A DNA stretch of 8,137 nt from Methanomassiliicoccus sp. (GTDB lineage: Archaea > Thermoplasmatota > Thermoplasmata > Methanomassiliicoccales > JACIVX01), in the NCBI GenBank assembly GCA_020725985.1, contig DYTM01000018.1, positions 2,361 through 10,497 on the forward strand, in the 5' to 3' direction. The notes beneath the pieces are model-generated. The model worked only from the letters and a program-made list of their open reading frames with translations. It made no database searches and was not told the origin of the DNA. The position numbers were made by a program, and so were the translations under genes. Below, in pieces: positions 1 to 5,694 of the stretch (its first letter is position 1; each line of letters opens with the position of its first letter).

Positions 1-18
1 GGCGAAGACCGACCAAAC

Positions 19-27
19 GTTAAATAT
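19..27 (+). promoter_or_regulatory. TATA box of the amidohydrolase gene, probably leaderless
   Basis: GTTAAATAT is an archaeal TATA-like element centred near 23-24. The ATG of the downstream gene is at 51. Archaeal transcription usually begins about 25-27 nt after the TATA centre, so the predicted start site falls on or next to the ATG. There is no Shine-Dalgarno motif just before the ATG, which fits a leaderless transcript. Confidence 0.6.
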
Positions 28-50
28 CTGGCACCTCAATTGCGAACCGA

Positions 51-1337
51 ATGAGCATCGCCATCAGGGACGCGTGGATCATCACACAGAACGCTCGGAG
101 GGAGGTGCTCCGCGGGGACATTCTTGTCGAAGGAGGTGCGATAAGGGAGGTGGGGAGGGTCCGGTCCGGTGCGGACGTGGAGATCGACGCCTCCGGGGAC
201 ATAGTGATCCCGGGGCTGATCAACACCCACACTCATGTCTCGATGGCGATCATGAAGGGGCTCGCGGACGATCTGCCCTTCTCCGAGTTCCTGTCCAAGG
301 TGTTCTCGGTGGATGGGAGAAGAACGGACGGGGACATTCTGGCGGGGGCGGAGCTGGGATGCCTTGAGATGATCAAGGGAGGGACGACATCGTTCGTCGA
401 TCTCTACTATTCTGAAGACGTCATCGCCAAAGCGGTCGAGCGGGCCGGCCTGAAAGGAGTTCTGAGCTGGGCGGTCCTGGACGAGGAGTTCACTACCCAG
501 AATGGTCGTCCGATGGACAACTGTCGGCGGTTCTGCGAGGCGTTCCGGTCGAGCGTGGCAATCACCCCCGCTGTGGGACTTCAGGGTCTCTACGTGTGCT
601 CTTCCGAAACGCTCCTGGAGGCGAGGGACTACGCGCTGGAGAACGATCTTCTCCTCCACTTCCACCTCTCCGAGACGAGGAAGGAGGTGAATGATGTGAG
701 GAAGAAGGAAGGGGCGAGGCCCGCGGAGTATCTGGACCGGATCGGCTTTCTCAACAGGAACTGCCTCGCTGCACACTCGGCCTGGATGACGATCAACGAG
801 ATAAGGATCATGGCGAGGACCGGTACCAGCGTCTCCACTTGCCCTGTCTCGAACATGAAGCTCGCGACCGGCGGTGTCGCTCCGATTCCCGAGATGGTTT
901 CGTCGGGCGTCAACGTCTCGATCGGCACCGACAGCTCGACGACGAACAACAGCCTGGACATGTTCGGAGAGATGAAGACCCTCTCCCTCCTTCAGAAGTC
1001 GAGCAGATGGGATCCGACTGTCCTGGCGGCCCAGCAGGCGCTCGACTTCGCTACTGTGGGCGGCGCAAGGGCAATCGGAAAGGGTGACGAGGTCGGCTCG
1101 ATCGGGCCAGGGATGGCGGCAGACATCGTCATCATGGACGGGCGATCACCGGGCCTATCGCCCGTGAGGTCCGCCAGCCTGGTGTCGAGCATTGTGTACT
1201 CGGCCTCGCGGTCGGACGTCAAGTCAGTCCTCTGCGGCGGGAGGCTCATCATGAGGGATCGGGAGGTCCTGACGCTGGATGAGGCCGAGGTCCTCAGGTC
1301 CGCGGCGGAGGCGGCCGGTGAGCTGCTCGGGGAGTGA
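51..1337 (+). CDS. Amidohydrolase, MTA/SAH/5'-deoxyadenosine deaminase-like
   Basis: A 428-residue cytoplasmic metal-dependent hydrolase of the amidohydrolase superfamily (COG0402 type). The family deaminates the purine ring of 5'-methylthioadenosine, S-adenosylhomocysteine or 5'-deoxyadenosine in SAM by-product salvage. The metal site is visible in order: HTH (H60, H62), HFHLSE (H205, with E208 as the expected general acid/base), AAH (H242) and GTDSS (D294). The N-terminal strand domain, the PGLINTHTH entry motif and the C-terminal GMAADIVIMD beta-sandwich return are all present, and length is normal. The start at 51 is supported by the position of the TATA box and by the usual N terminus of the family. 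The usual GPHSPY.CS substrate motif reads GLQGLYVCS here (176-184), and the Trp normally found after the DLP segment (residues 75-77) is absent. The exact substrate is therefore uncertain, and other deaminases or chlorohydrolases of the same family remain possible. Confidence 0.85.
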   Translation: MSIAIRDAWIITQNARREVLRGDILVEGGAIREVGRVRSGADVEIDASGDIVIPGLINTHTHVSMAIMKGLADDLPFSEFLSKVFSVDGRRTDGDILAGAELGCLEMIKGGTTSFVDLYYSEDVIAKAVERAGLKGVLSWAVLDEEFTTQNGRPMDNCRRFCEAFRSSVAITPAVGLQGLYVCSSETLLEARDYALENDLLLHFHLSETRKEVNDVRKKEGARPAEYLDRIGFLNRNCLAAHSAWMTINEIRIMARTGTSVSTCPVSNMKLATGGVAPIPEMVSSGVNVSIGTDSSTTNNSLDMFGEMKTLSLLQKSSRWDPTVLAAQQALDFATVGGARAIGKGDEVGSIGPGMAADIVIMDGRSPGLSPVRSASLVSSIVYSASRSDVKSVLCGGRLIMRDREVLTLDEAEVLRSAAEAAGELLGE

Positions 1338-1372
1338 CCGGCTGATCGTCGGACGCGGGATGAAAATTGGAG

Positions 1373-1482
1373 TCCCGACTCCCGGATTTGAACCGGGGGC
1401 CTGCTGATATCGGCGGCATGAGACCGGCAAGCCGGTGAACCCACTACAGTCAGCCGCTCTAGCCAGACTGAGCTAAGTCGGG
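1373..1482 (-). tRNA. tRNA-Tyr (anticodon GTA), intron-containing
   Basis: Read on the minus strand, the mature molecule is 75 nt. The acceptor stem CCCGACT pairs fully with AGTCGGG, followed by discriminator A. The D arm is GCTC/GAGC, the anticodon stem GCTGA/TCAGC, the anticodon loop CTGTAG plus A once the intron is removed, the variable loop 5 nt, and the T arm CCCGG-TTCAAAT-CCGGG. The anticodon GTA lies at 1445-1447. The C1-G72 pair with A73 is the tyrosine identity set used in archaea and eukaryotes, which supports the call. CCA is not encoded. A short T run follows the 3' end (minus strand, about 1365-1368) and may end transcription. The neighbouring amidohydrolase gene converges on it. 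Confidence 0.95.
1409..1443 (-). other. tRNA-Tyr intron between positions 37 and 38 (35 nt)
   Basis: Removing these 35 nt restores a 7-nt anticodon loop and a perfect 5-bp anticodon stem. The intron contains the hairpin ACCGG-CTTG-CCGGT. Around the splice points a relaxed bulge-helix-bulge can be drawn. The bulges are AGT and ATA, each cut after its second base, with a 4-bp central helix (CTGT against GCCG) that has one mismatch. The site is the standard archaeal position, so splicing by the tRNA endonuclease EndA is expected. Confidence 0.9.
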
Positions 1483-1507
1483 TGTTCCGCAACCCTATCA
1501 CAAGTAC

Positions 1508-1516
1508 CATATTTAG
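1508..1516 (-). promoter_or_regulatory. TATA box of tRNA-Tyr
   Basis: On the minus strand this reads CTAAATATG, centred about 30 nt before the first base of the tRNA. That is the spacing expected for a start a few nucleotides upstream of the mature 5' end, later trimmed by RNase P. An AT-rich stretch precedes it. Confidence 0.65.
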
Positions 1517-1613
1517 AATTTTGTCCATAGAATCGGGAGTGTTTGGGACATCTCATTCGTCGATTCACGCGCCTGCCAGCGCGAGGGTTGAGGCGCAATG
1601 GGATGGAACAATC

Positions 1614-1622
1614 TTTAAATAT
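1614..1622 (+). promoter_or_regulatory. TATA box of the ribbon-helix-helix gene
   Basis: TTTAAATAT sits about 70 nt before the ATG at 1690, with purine-rich sequence just upstream that could serve as a BRE. Transcription would begin near 1645, giving a leader of about 45 nt that contains the GGTG ribosome-binding site at 1681-1684. Confidence 0.6.
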
Positions 1623-1689
1623 GCACTTCTGTATATCTCTTGTCGGACAAAAGGGGTCGATTGTACCTCTTTGACTCCCAGGTGCGAGG

Positions 1690-1929
1690 ATGGTTGAGTA
1701 CGATCTCGAGAAGGTGACAATCCGTCTTCCCAGCAGATATGTCCGAGCGTTGGACTTCCTGGTGAAGGTCGATGATTTCCCCTCGAGGTCAGAGGCGATT
1801 CGGGCGGCGATCAGGGACTTCGTCTATGACAGAGTAGAGGTCGTCATGGACAAGGTGAAGAAGATGGAAGAGGCGGAGAAGACCCTCGCATCGATGGAGA
1901 TCTTTGAGGAACAGTACCTGAAGAAATAG
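1690..1929 (+). CDS. Small ribbon-helix-helix (CopG/CdrS-type) DNA-binding protein
   Basis: A 79-residue predicted transcriptional regulator. The N-terminal strand KVTIRLP (residues 8-14) would pair with that of a second subunit to insert into the DNA major groove. Helix A follows (about 15-27), then the signature turn and helix FPSRSEAIRAAIRDF (30-44). Residues about 47-79 form a charged helical tail that could extend the dimer or bind a partner. The start is fixed by the match of the family N terminus and by GGTG five bases before the ATG. The gene stands alone, with its own TATA box and a T-rich terminator. Short proteins of this kind in euryarchaea include CdrS, which controls ftsZ2 and cell division genes in haloarchaea. 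Equivalence to CdrS is only an inference, since no division gene is adjacent. Its targets cannot be read from the window. Confidence 0.85.
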   Translation: MVEYDLEKVTIRLPSRYVRALDFLVKVDDFPSRSEAIRAAIRDFVYDRVEVVMDKVKKMEEAEKTLASMEIFEEQYLKK

Positions 1930-1987
1930 CCTGTGAGAATGGGATGGGATGCACATTCTCGTCGAGAGGTCACGATTACCTCCCCCC

Positions 1988-2000
1988 TTTTTTTTATTTT
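1988..2000 (+). terminator. T-rich terminator after the ribbon-helix-helix gene
   Basis: Eight T residues, an A and four more T residues follow a run of six C residues, about 60 nt after the stop codon at 1929. An oligo-T tract without a required hairpin is the usual archaeal intrinsic termination signal. Confidence 0.65.
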
Positions 2001-2084
2001 GACGGAGGGCATGGTCACGCCGCATTCGAGCCCCATCTGAAATTGATGTGAAAACTCGACCGTCCGCGCTCCTCTCCGAAGCGC

Positions 2085-2843
2085 TCAGCCGATGTATCCC
2101 AGATCCTCTTTTCTCGGCTCGGGGGGCGCCTCGATCTCCTTGATCTTCGAGGTGATGAGGTCTATCTGCTCGGCCTTGTCCTTGAGTGCGCTGAAGTCAA
2201 TCTCCACCTTGAGGATGTCCGCAAGCACCCGGAGAACAGCCTCCGCTCCCTTCGGATCGACGAAGTATCCCGAGGTCTCGCCCATGAGGCAGACCGCCCT
2301 CATGCCGTAAGTTTTCCCGAGCCCCAGCAAGAGTCCGCTCGCGCCGACGATCCCGCTTCCGGGCTCTCCCTTCGAAAAGATGACACCGAGGGCCTTCATC
2401 TCCTCGACAAGTTCCTTGTCCGTCGCCGCGCCGAGCACTCTCGGCTTCTCGACCATCTTGCCAACGCCGTATCCTCCGAGGGTGTAGATCCTGCTCGCAC
2501 CGTACTTCTTCGCTATCTGGAGCACGTGATCCGAGAGTTCGTACTGGCCATCCGGGGTCAGCCCCTGATAGTCTCCGACAAGAACGATGAGGTCCGGGCG
2601 CTTTCCCTCTCCCTTCGAGTAGTATAGCTCGTTGTTCACGAGCTTGATGAGGCCCTCGTCGTCGACCATCACCTGGGGCGGAAAGTGCTTCGAGAAGATG
2701 TCGGCGAACTTCGTCGCTTCGATCTGGTCCAGAAGATGCTCCGCGGCAAGCTTGCCAACGTTCCCTACTCCCGGCAGTCCCTCGACGAATATCGGGCCAT
2801 CGAGCTTTGGATCGTCATAGAAGATCGTCCTAATGCTTTCCAT
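2085..2843 (-). CDS. PAC2-family protein (COG2047), proteasome-assembly-chaperone-like
   Basis: 252 residues from the ATG at 2843. It belongs to the archaeal PAC2 family, related by fold to the eukaryotic 20S proteasome assembly chaperone PAC2; the biochemical role in archaea is not established. Visible family features are the N-terminal GPIFVEGLPGVGNVGKLAAEH segment (about residues 16-36), the central strand DLIVLVGDYQGL followed by GQYELSDHVL, the GGYGVG motif, GIVGASGLLLGLG, and the C-terminal GETSGYFVDPKGAEAVL helix entry. An in-frame GTG lies three codons upstream (2852), but the ATG at 2843 has GAGGTGA five bases before it and is preferred. The start overlaps the end of NOP10 by 14 bp, so translation is probably coupled. 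It is the last gene of the L44e-S27e-aIF2alpha-NOP10 operon, a neighbourhood known from other euryarchaea. Confidence 0.9.
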   Translation of the reverse strand: MESIRTIFYDDPKLDGPIFVEGLPGVGNVGKLAAEHLLDQIEATKFADIFSKHFPPQVMVDDEGLIKLVNNELYYSKGEGKRPDLIVLVGDYQGLTPDGQYELSDHVLQIAKKYGASRIYTLGGYGVGKMVEKPRVLGAATDKELVEEMKALGVIFSKGEPGSGIVGASGLLLGLGKTYGMRAVCLMGETSGYFVDPKGAEAVLRVLADILKVEIDFSALKDKAEQIDLITSKIKEIEAPPEPRKEDLGYIG

Positions 2844-3009
2844 GCTGCTCACCTCTTTCCTTTCTCAATCTCCTTCTGTACTCCCCGTACTTGTCCTCGG
2901 GAGAGAACTTCGGCGGTATCGGCACGATAGTCTCCGAGCCGCACACAGCGCAAGACTCCCCCAGCGTGTATTCCTGGCACCTCGGGCACTTTCTAAGCGA
3001 GGTTCTCAT
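2830..3009 (-). CDS. nop10: H/ACA ribonucleoprotein protein NOP10
   Basis: A 59-residue protein that is easy to miss because of its size. Its N terminus reads MRTSLRKCPRCQEYTLGES, with zinc-site cysteines CPRC (8, 11) and CAVC (20, 23). It continues with the family hallmark PIPPKFSPEDKYGEYRRRL. NOP10 binds Cbf5 in the box H/ACA RNP that makes pseudouridine in rRNA, and archaeal NOP10 has exactly this zinc ribbon plus short basic helix. The ATG at 3009 is the only start that gives the canonical N terminus. It lies 94 bp after the aIF2-alpha stop, and its 3' end runs 14 bp into the PAC2 gene. Length matches the family (about 55-60 residues). Confidence 0.95.
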   Translation of the reverse strand: MRTSLRKCPRCQEYTLGESCAVCGSETIVPIPPKFSPEDKYGEYRRRLRKERGEQHGKH

Positions 3010-3103
3010 TCTTAACTCTTCCCCTTTTTATCGTGAGTTCGATTCATTTCCGCCTGTCTGGACATTTCCCTTTCTGTCGAGCAATTCCTCGGGCGCCGGA
3101 GGC

Positions 3104-3886
3104 TCACTTCGCCTCTCGGAAGAATGCCCCCTGCCCTCCGCAGTGCTTGAGGGAAGCGATGATGCCGTCGGTCACTCTCTTCATCTCTTCCTCGGCGGCT
3201 TTGTAGTCGGGCGCGGTCAGCAAGACGCGATATCTCGGAGCTCCCACATACTGAATCTTGACCTTCTCAGTCGATGACCCCATCCCGTCCAGCAATGAGT
3301 TCCTAATATGATCGACGCCGTCAGGAAGGGGACAGGTGAGCTCCAGGTAGCCGTCTATCTGAACGAATGGGGGGGTGACGTTCTCCCTAGCGACCTGGAC
3401 GAATACCTCGGTCCAAGGTCCCTCGAACTCATTCTCCTTCAATGATTCCGAATTCGCGGCGCACTGCTCGAAGGCGCCGTACAGGGTCCCATACTTCTCC
3501 ATGAGTTCGAACCCGAACTCCTCATAGCATTGCTGAGTGCCCTTCCCGAGGCGCTCCGCGACGATCTCCATGAGCTTCTCGGCCTTGTTCTCGTTCTTCC
3601 ACTGCTGGATCTTCTCCCTTCTCTGGTGCTCGTTCACCGACTTGAGCGAAAGATCGATGTGGCCCTTTGTGGAATCGACCCCGAGCACCTTGCAGACGAT
3701 CTTCTGCCCTTCCCGGACGTGGTCCCTTATGTACTTTATCCAGCCCGTCGCCACGTCCCTTATGTGAATGAATCCTTCCTTGTTGTCGTACTCGTCCAAG
3801 GTCACAAAAGCGCCAAAATTCTTAACGTTCTGGACTGTGCACACAACGAGCTCGCCCTCATCCGGGAACTCGCTGACCCTCACCAT
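3104..3886 (-). CDS. eif2a: Translation initiation factor aIF2, alpha subunit
   Basis: 260 residues, full length for the archaeal factor. aIF2 (alpha, beta, gamma) delivers initiator Met-tRNA to the small ribosomal subunit, and the alpha subunit contacts the tRNA and aIF2-gamma. Residues about 10-85 form the S1/OB domain: GELVVCTVQNVKNFGAFV, EGFIHIRDVATGWI and GHIDLSLKSV. A helical domain follows from about 88 to 170. The C-terminal alpha-beta domain that binds aIF2-gamma (about 175-255) includes the strand KVKIQYVGAPRYRVLL. The eukaryotic Ser51 regulatory loop is not conserved; the region reads VATGWIKYI, as is usual for archaea. The ATG overlaps the stop of S27e as TAATG, and GAGGTGG lies eight bases upstream, so reinitiation or coupling is likely. 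Confidence 0.97.
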   Translation of the reverse strand: MVRVSEFPDEGELVVCTVQNVKNFGAFVTLDEYDNKEGFIHIRDVATGWIKYIRDHVREGQKIVCKVLGVDSTKGHIDLSLKSVNEHQRREKIQQWKNENKAEKLMEIVAERLGKGTQQCYEEFGFELMEKYGTLYGAFEQCAANSESLKENEFEGPWTEVFVQVARENVTPPFVQIDGYLELTCPLPDGVDHIRNSLLDGMGSSTEKVKIQYVGAPRYRVLLTAPDYKAAEEEMKRVTDGIIASLKHCGGQGAFFREAK

Positions 3887-4065
3887 TAGTCGACCACCTC
3901 AAGCAGCTCACCTCTGATGGCGCCATTGCCGCCAGTCGGCCTGATCAGAGTCGAGCCGCAAACGTGACAGACAACTGGATTGGAGGGCTTCCTGAAGGCG
4001 ATCTGCTCGTTCCCGCAGTCGGGGCATTTGACCTTGATGAACTTACCAGTCCTGACCTCTCCCAT
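3886..4065 (-). CDS. rps27e: Small-subunit ribosomal protein S27e (eS27)
   Basis: 59 residues starting MGEVRTGKFIKVKCPDCGNE. A zinc ribbon is formed by CPDC (C14, C17) and CHVC (C33, C36), and the tail GGNGAIRGELLEVVD is typical of archaeal S27e. The reading frame stays open upstream to 4248, but that extension is antiparallel to no family sequence and only mirrors the L44e gene in another frame. The ATG at 4065 has GGAGTGA five bases before it and gives the expected length. It starts 5 nt after the L44e stop, and its own stop overlaps the aIF2-alpha start by one base. Confidence 0.96.
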   Translation of the reverse strand: MGEVRTGKFIKVKCPDCGNEQIAFRKPSNPVVCHVCGSTLIRPTGGNGAIRGELLEVVD

Positions 4066-4070
4066 CGGGA

Positions 4071-4349
4071 TCACTCCGCTATCTCGAACTTCTTCGACCT
4101 GAAGCAGGGCTTCTGATGGGCCTTCTTGCAGGTCTTGCAGCGGTACCTGAGCGGTATCCGCTTCGTCGGCTTCTCCCTTCCCTCGGGCTTCGGCCGCGGG
4201 AATCCTCCGTAGCCTGCCGTGGCCCTCCGGAATCGTCTCTGTCCCCACTTCAGCTCGCTCGCCTTCTTCTTCTTGACACTTTCCACTTCGTGAACGGTAT
4301 GGGTCTTACAGTGAGGACAGTAAGCTTTGATGGTCCTAGGCATCTTCAT
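4071..4349 (-). CDS. rpl44e: Large-subunit ribosomal protein L44e (eL42)
   Basis: 92 residues beginning [20 protein letters not shown]. Two cysteine pairs, CPHC (C11, C14) and CKTC (C71, C74), form the zinc site. The conserved loop [10 protein letters not shown] (47-56) reaches toward the tRNA E site in the ribosome. The protein is strongly basic. The ATG at 4349 is preferred because GAGGTG lies five bases upstream. A second ATG two codons later (4343) would give MPRT, an equally family-like N terminus, while an ATG at 4370 lacks both an RBS and homology. It is the first gene of the operon, about 45 nt after the TATA box. Confidence 0.95.
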   Translation of the reverse strand: MKMPRTIKAYCPHCKTHTVHEVESVKKKKASELKWGQRRFRRATAGYGGFPRPKPEGREKPTKRIPLRYRCKTCKKAHQKPCFRSKKFEIAE

Positions 4350-4391
4350 CGTTTCACCTCTCGGAAGCAAGTTGCCCTAATACGCATTTGG

Positions 4392-4399
4392 TATATAAA
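4392..4399 (-). promoter_or_regulatory. TATA box of the L44e-S27e-aIF2alpha operon
   Basis: On the minus strand this reads TTTATATA, preceded by AAGGA, which fits a BRE. The predicted start is near 4370, giving a leader of about 20 nt that includes the GAGGTG ribosome-binding site of L44e. This is the strongest promoter match in the window. Confidence 0.75.
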
Positions 4400-4571
4400 T
4401 CCTTATCAATGTTTCCAGGCCCTTCCGGACATCTGGATGATTGCGCTGCGCACACCTCTAGCAAACGTTCTTTCTCAAGCGGCGTTCTGACTTCTCCCGG
4501 CGCGGATTTGGACGTGTCGGGGGGATATCTCAGCCAAGAATGTGGAAGAAAAAGAGGGACGACTCGGCGAG

Positions 4572-4588
4572 TCTGGCCAATAGCCAGA
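4572..4588. repeat. Inverted repeat TCTGGC-N5-GCCAGA, possible operator
   Basis: A perfect 6-bp inverted repeat with the 5-nt spacer CAATA lies about 30 bp before the TATA box of the winged-helix gene. The arm spacing fits binding by a dimeric regulator on one DNA face. The adjacent gene encodes such a protein, so autoregulation or control of the divergent ribosomal operon is possible. No binding evidence exists in the sequence itself. Confidence 0.4.
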
Positions 4589-4618
4589 TAATTTGAATTT
4601 GCTATCGAAATAGAAAAG

Positions 4619-4627
4619 AATATATAT
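4619..4627 (+). promoter_or_regulatory. TATA box with BRE for the winged-helix gene
   Basis: AATATATAT follows the purine-rich GAAAAG (BRE-like). The centre near 4623 predicts a transcript start about 4648-4650, leaving only about 8-10 nt before the ATG at 4658. The GGGAG at 4650-4654 would sit at the very 5' end of the message. Confidence 0.7.
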
Positions 4628-4657
4628 CTACCCAATAATAAATGCAATCGGGAGACT

Positions 4658-5026
4658 ATGAGCGAAAGGGGCTTTAGCAGGAAGGATGAAGCACTCGTCG
4701 AGCTCCTAATGAGCACGGGTATGCCGAAGAACGTTGCAAAGACCCTGGCATTTCTCCGTAAGAAGGCCGAGACCACCTCGGTCGAGATTGAGATTTCCAC
4801 CGCGCTCCGGCAGCCGGAGGTCTCGATAGCTATGCAGGAGCTGCGGAGGCGCAAGTGGGTGACCAAGAGGGACATAAAGAAGGAGGGGAAGGGACGCCCG
4901 ATCCACGCGTACAGGCTTGCGATTCCTTTTGAGAAGATCGTCGAGATGATCGAGAAGGAGGAGCGGAAGAGGATCGAGCGAATCGAGGGGAACGTCCACC
5001 AGCTGAAGCAGCTTAGTCAGTCCTGA
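4658..5026 (+). CDS. Small winged-helix transcriptional regulator
   Basis: A 122-residue predicted DNA-binding protein. Residues about 10-36 form two helices, with GMPKNVAKTLAFLRKK resembling the start of TrmB/ArsR-like winged-helix domains. A helix-turn-helix spans about 38-67: TSVEIEISTALRQPEVSIAM, then ELRRRKWV, in which the PEVS segment is the expected recognition helix entry. The wing is KKEGKGRPIHAYRLA (74-88). Residues 91-118 are a charged helix likely to dimerise as a coiled coil. It resembles short euryarchaeal regulators of unknown target, and I do not recognise a named gene. The TATA box, the GGGAG and the lack of a better upstream start support the ATG at 4658. The end overlaps the converging rpiA gene by 10 bp. 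Ligand and regulon cannot be inferred. Confidence 0.85.
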   Translation: MSERGFSRKDEALVELLMSTGMPKNVAKTLAFLRKKAETTSVEIEISTALRQPEVSIAMQELRRRKWVTKRDIKKEGKGRPIHAYRLAIPFEKIVEMIEKEERKRIERIEGNVHQLKQLSQS

Positions 5027-5694
5027 CGGCGCTCTCTCACCGTTGCTCCCTTGTCCGTTGCGATCACCACTTTGGAGGCGAGGCCAATGAACAAGCCGTT
5101 CTCCACCACCCCAGGAATGAGGTTCAGGGCCTTCTCGAGCTCCTCCGGACCGTCGATTCTCCCGAAGCTGCAGTCGTAGATGTAGTTCCCCGTATCTGTC
5201 ACGAACGGGGCCTCCTTCCCCCTGAGCTCGGCTCTGCAACCCAACGACTCGATTGCCTCCTTTGTTCTCCTGTGTCCGAACCGGATGACCTCGACTGGGA
5301 GGGGGGACCTCGTCCCCAGCGCATCCACGAGCTTTGAATCATCGACCGCGATGATCACCTCTTTCGAGGCGGAGGCGACGATCTTCTCCCGCAGCAGCGC
5401 GCCCCCCATCCCCTTGATTAGCCTGAGTTGAGGATCGACCTCGTCCGCGCCGTCGATCGCGAGATCGATTCTGCTCACCTCATCCAGTGAGGTAAGCGGG
5501 ATCCCGAACTTCCGCGCGAGCTCCTCGGTGCCGCTCGAAGTCGGGATGCCTCTCAGATCGAATCCTTCCCGACAGAGTTCGCCGATTCGTTCGAGAGCGT
5601 AGTATGTCGTCGAACCTGTCCCAAGTCCAAGAACCATCCCGTTCCTCACCCAGTCCACCGCCTTCCGCCCCGCCATCCTCTTCTTCTCGGTCAT
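5017..5694 (-). CDS. rpiA: Ribose-5-phosphate isomerase A
   Basis: 225 residues, full length. It interconverts ribose 5-phosphate and ribulose 5-phosphate, the source of ribose phosphate for nucleotides in archaea, which often lack the oxidative pentose pathway. Family motifs are GLGTGSTT (23-30, phosphate loop), PTSSGTEELA (51-60), IDGADEVD (80-87), KGMGGALLREK (94-104) and FVTDTGNYIYDC. The catalytic set known from the E. coli enzyme is present at the same numbering: D81, D84, K94 and E103. The ATG overlaps the stop of the creatininase-like gene as ATGA, so the two are translationally coupled. The 3' end overlaps the converging winged-helix gene by 10 bp. Confidence 0.96.
   Translation of the reverse strand: MTEKKRMAGRKAVDWVRNGMVLGLGTGSTTYYALERIGELCREGFDLRGIPTSSGTEELARKFGIPLTSLDEVSRIDLAIDGADEVDPQLRLIKGMGGALLREKIVASASKEVIIAVDDSKLVDALGTRSPLPVEVIRFGHRRTKEAIESLGCRAELRGKEAPFVTDTGNYIYDCSFGRIDGPEELEKALNLIPGVVENGLFIGLASKVVIATDKGATVRERRQD

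Larger units (their letters stand above)
4350..4657. other. Divergent intergenic control region (308 bp, no gene seen)
   Basis: This space separates the ribosomal-protein operon (leftward) from the winged-helix gene (rightward). It holds one TATA box for each direction, near 4395 and 4623, and an inverted repeat at 4572-4588. The stretch 4431-4570 has no open frame with recognisable features and no clear box C/D or H/ACA structure. A small RNA there cannot be excluded. Confidence 0.6.

Noticed and set aside
36..776. A 246-codon open frame on the minus strand
   Set aside because: It mirrors the amidohydrolase gene, is very rich in R, H and P, and has no domain.
3023..3032. TATA-like GATAAAAAGG (minus strand) as a separate NOP10 promoter
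   Set aside because: Its spacing would start transcription at or after the NOP10 ATG, so read-through from the operon promoter is more likely.
4436..4490. Possible box C/D small RNA (GATGATT followed by CTGA)
   Set aside because: The C box match is imperfect, no C'/D' pair has proper spacing and no closing stem is seen.
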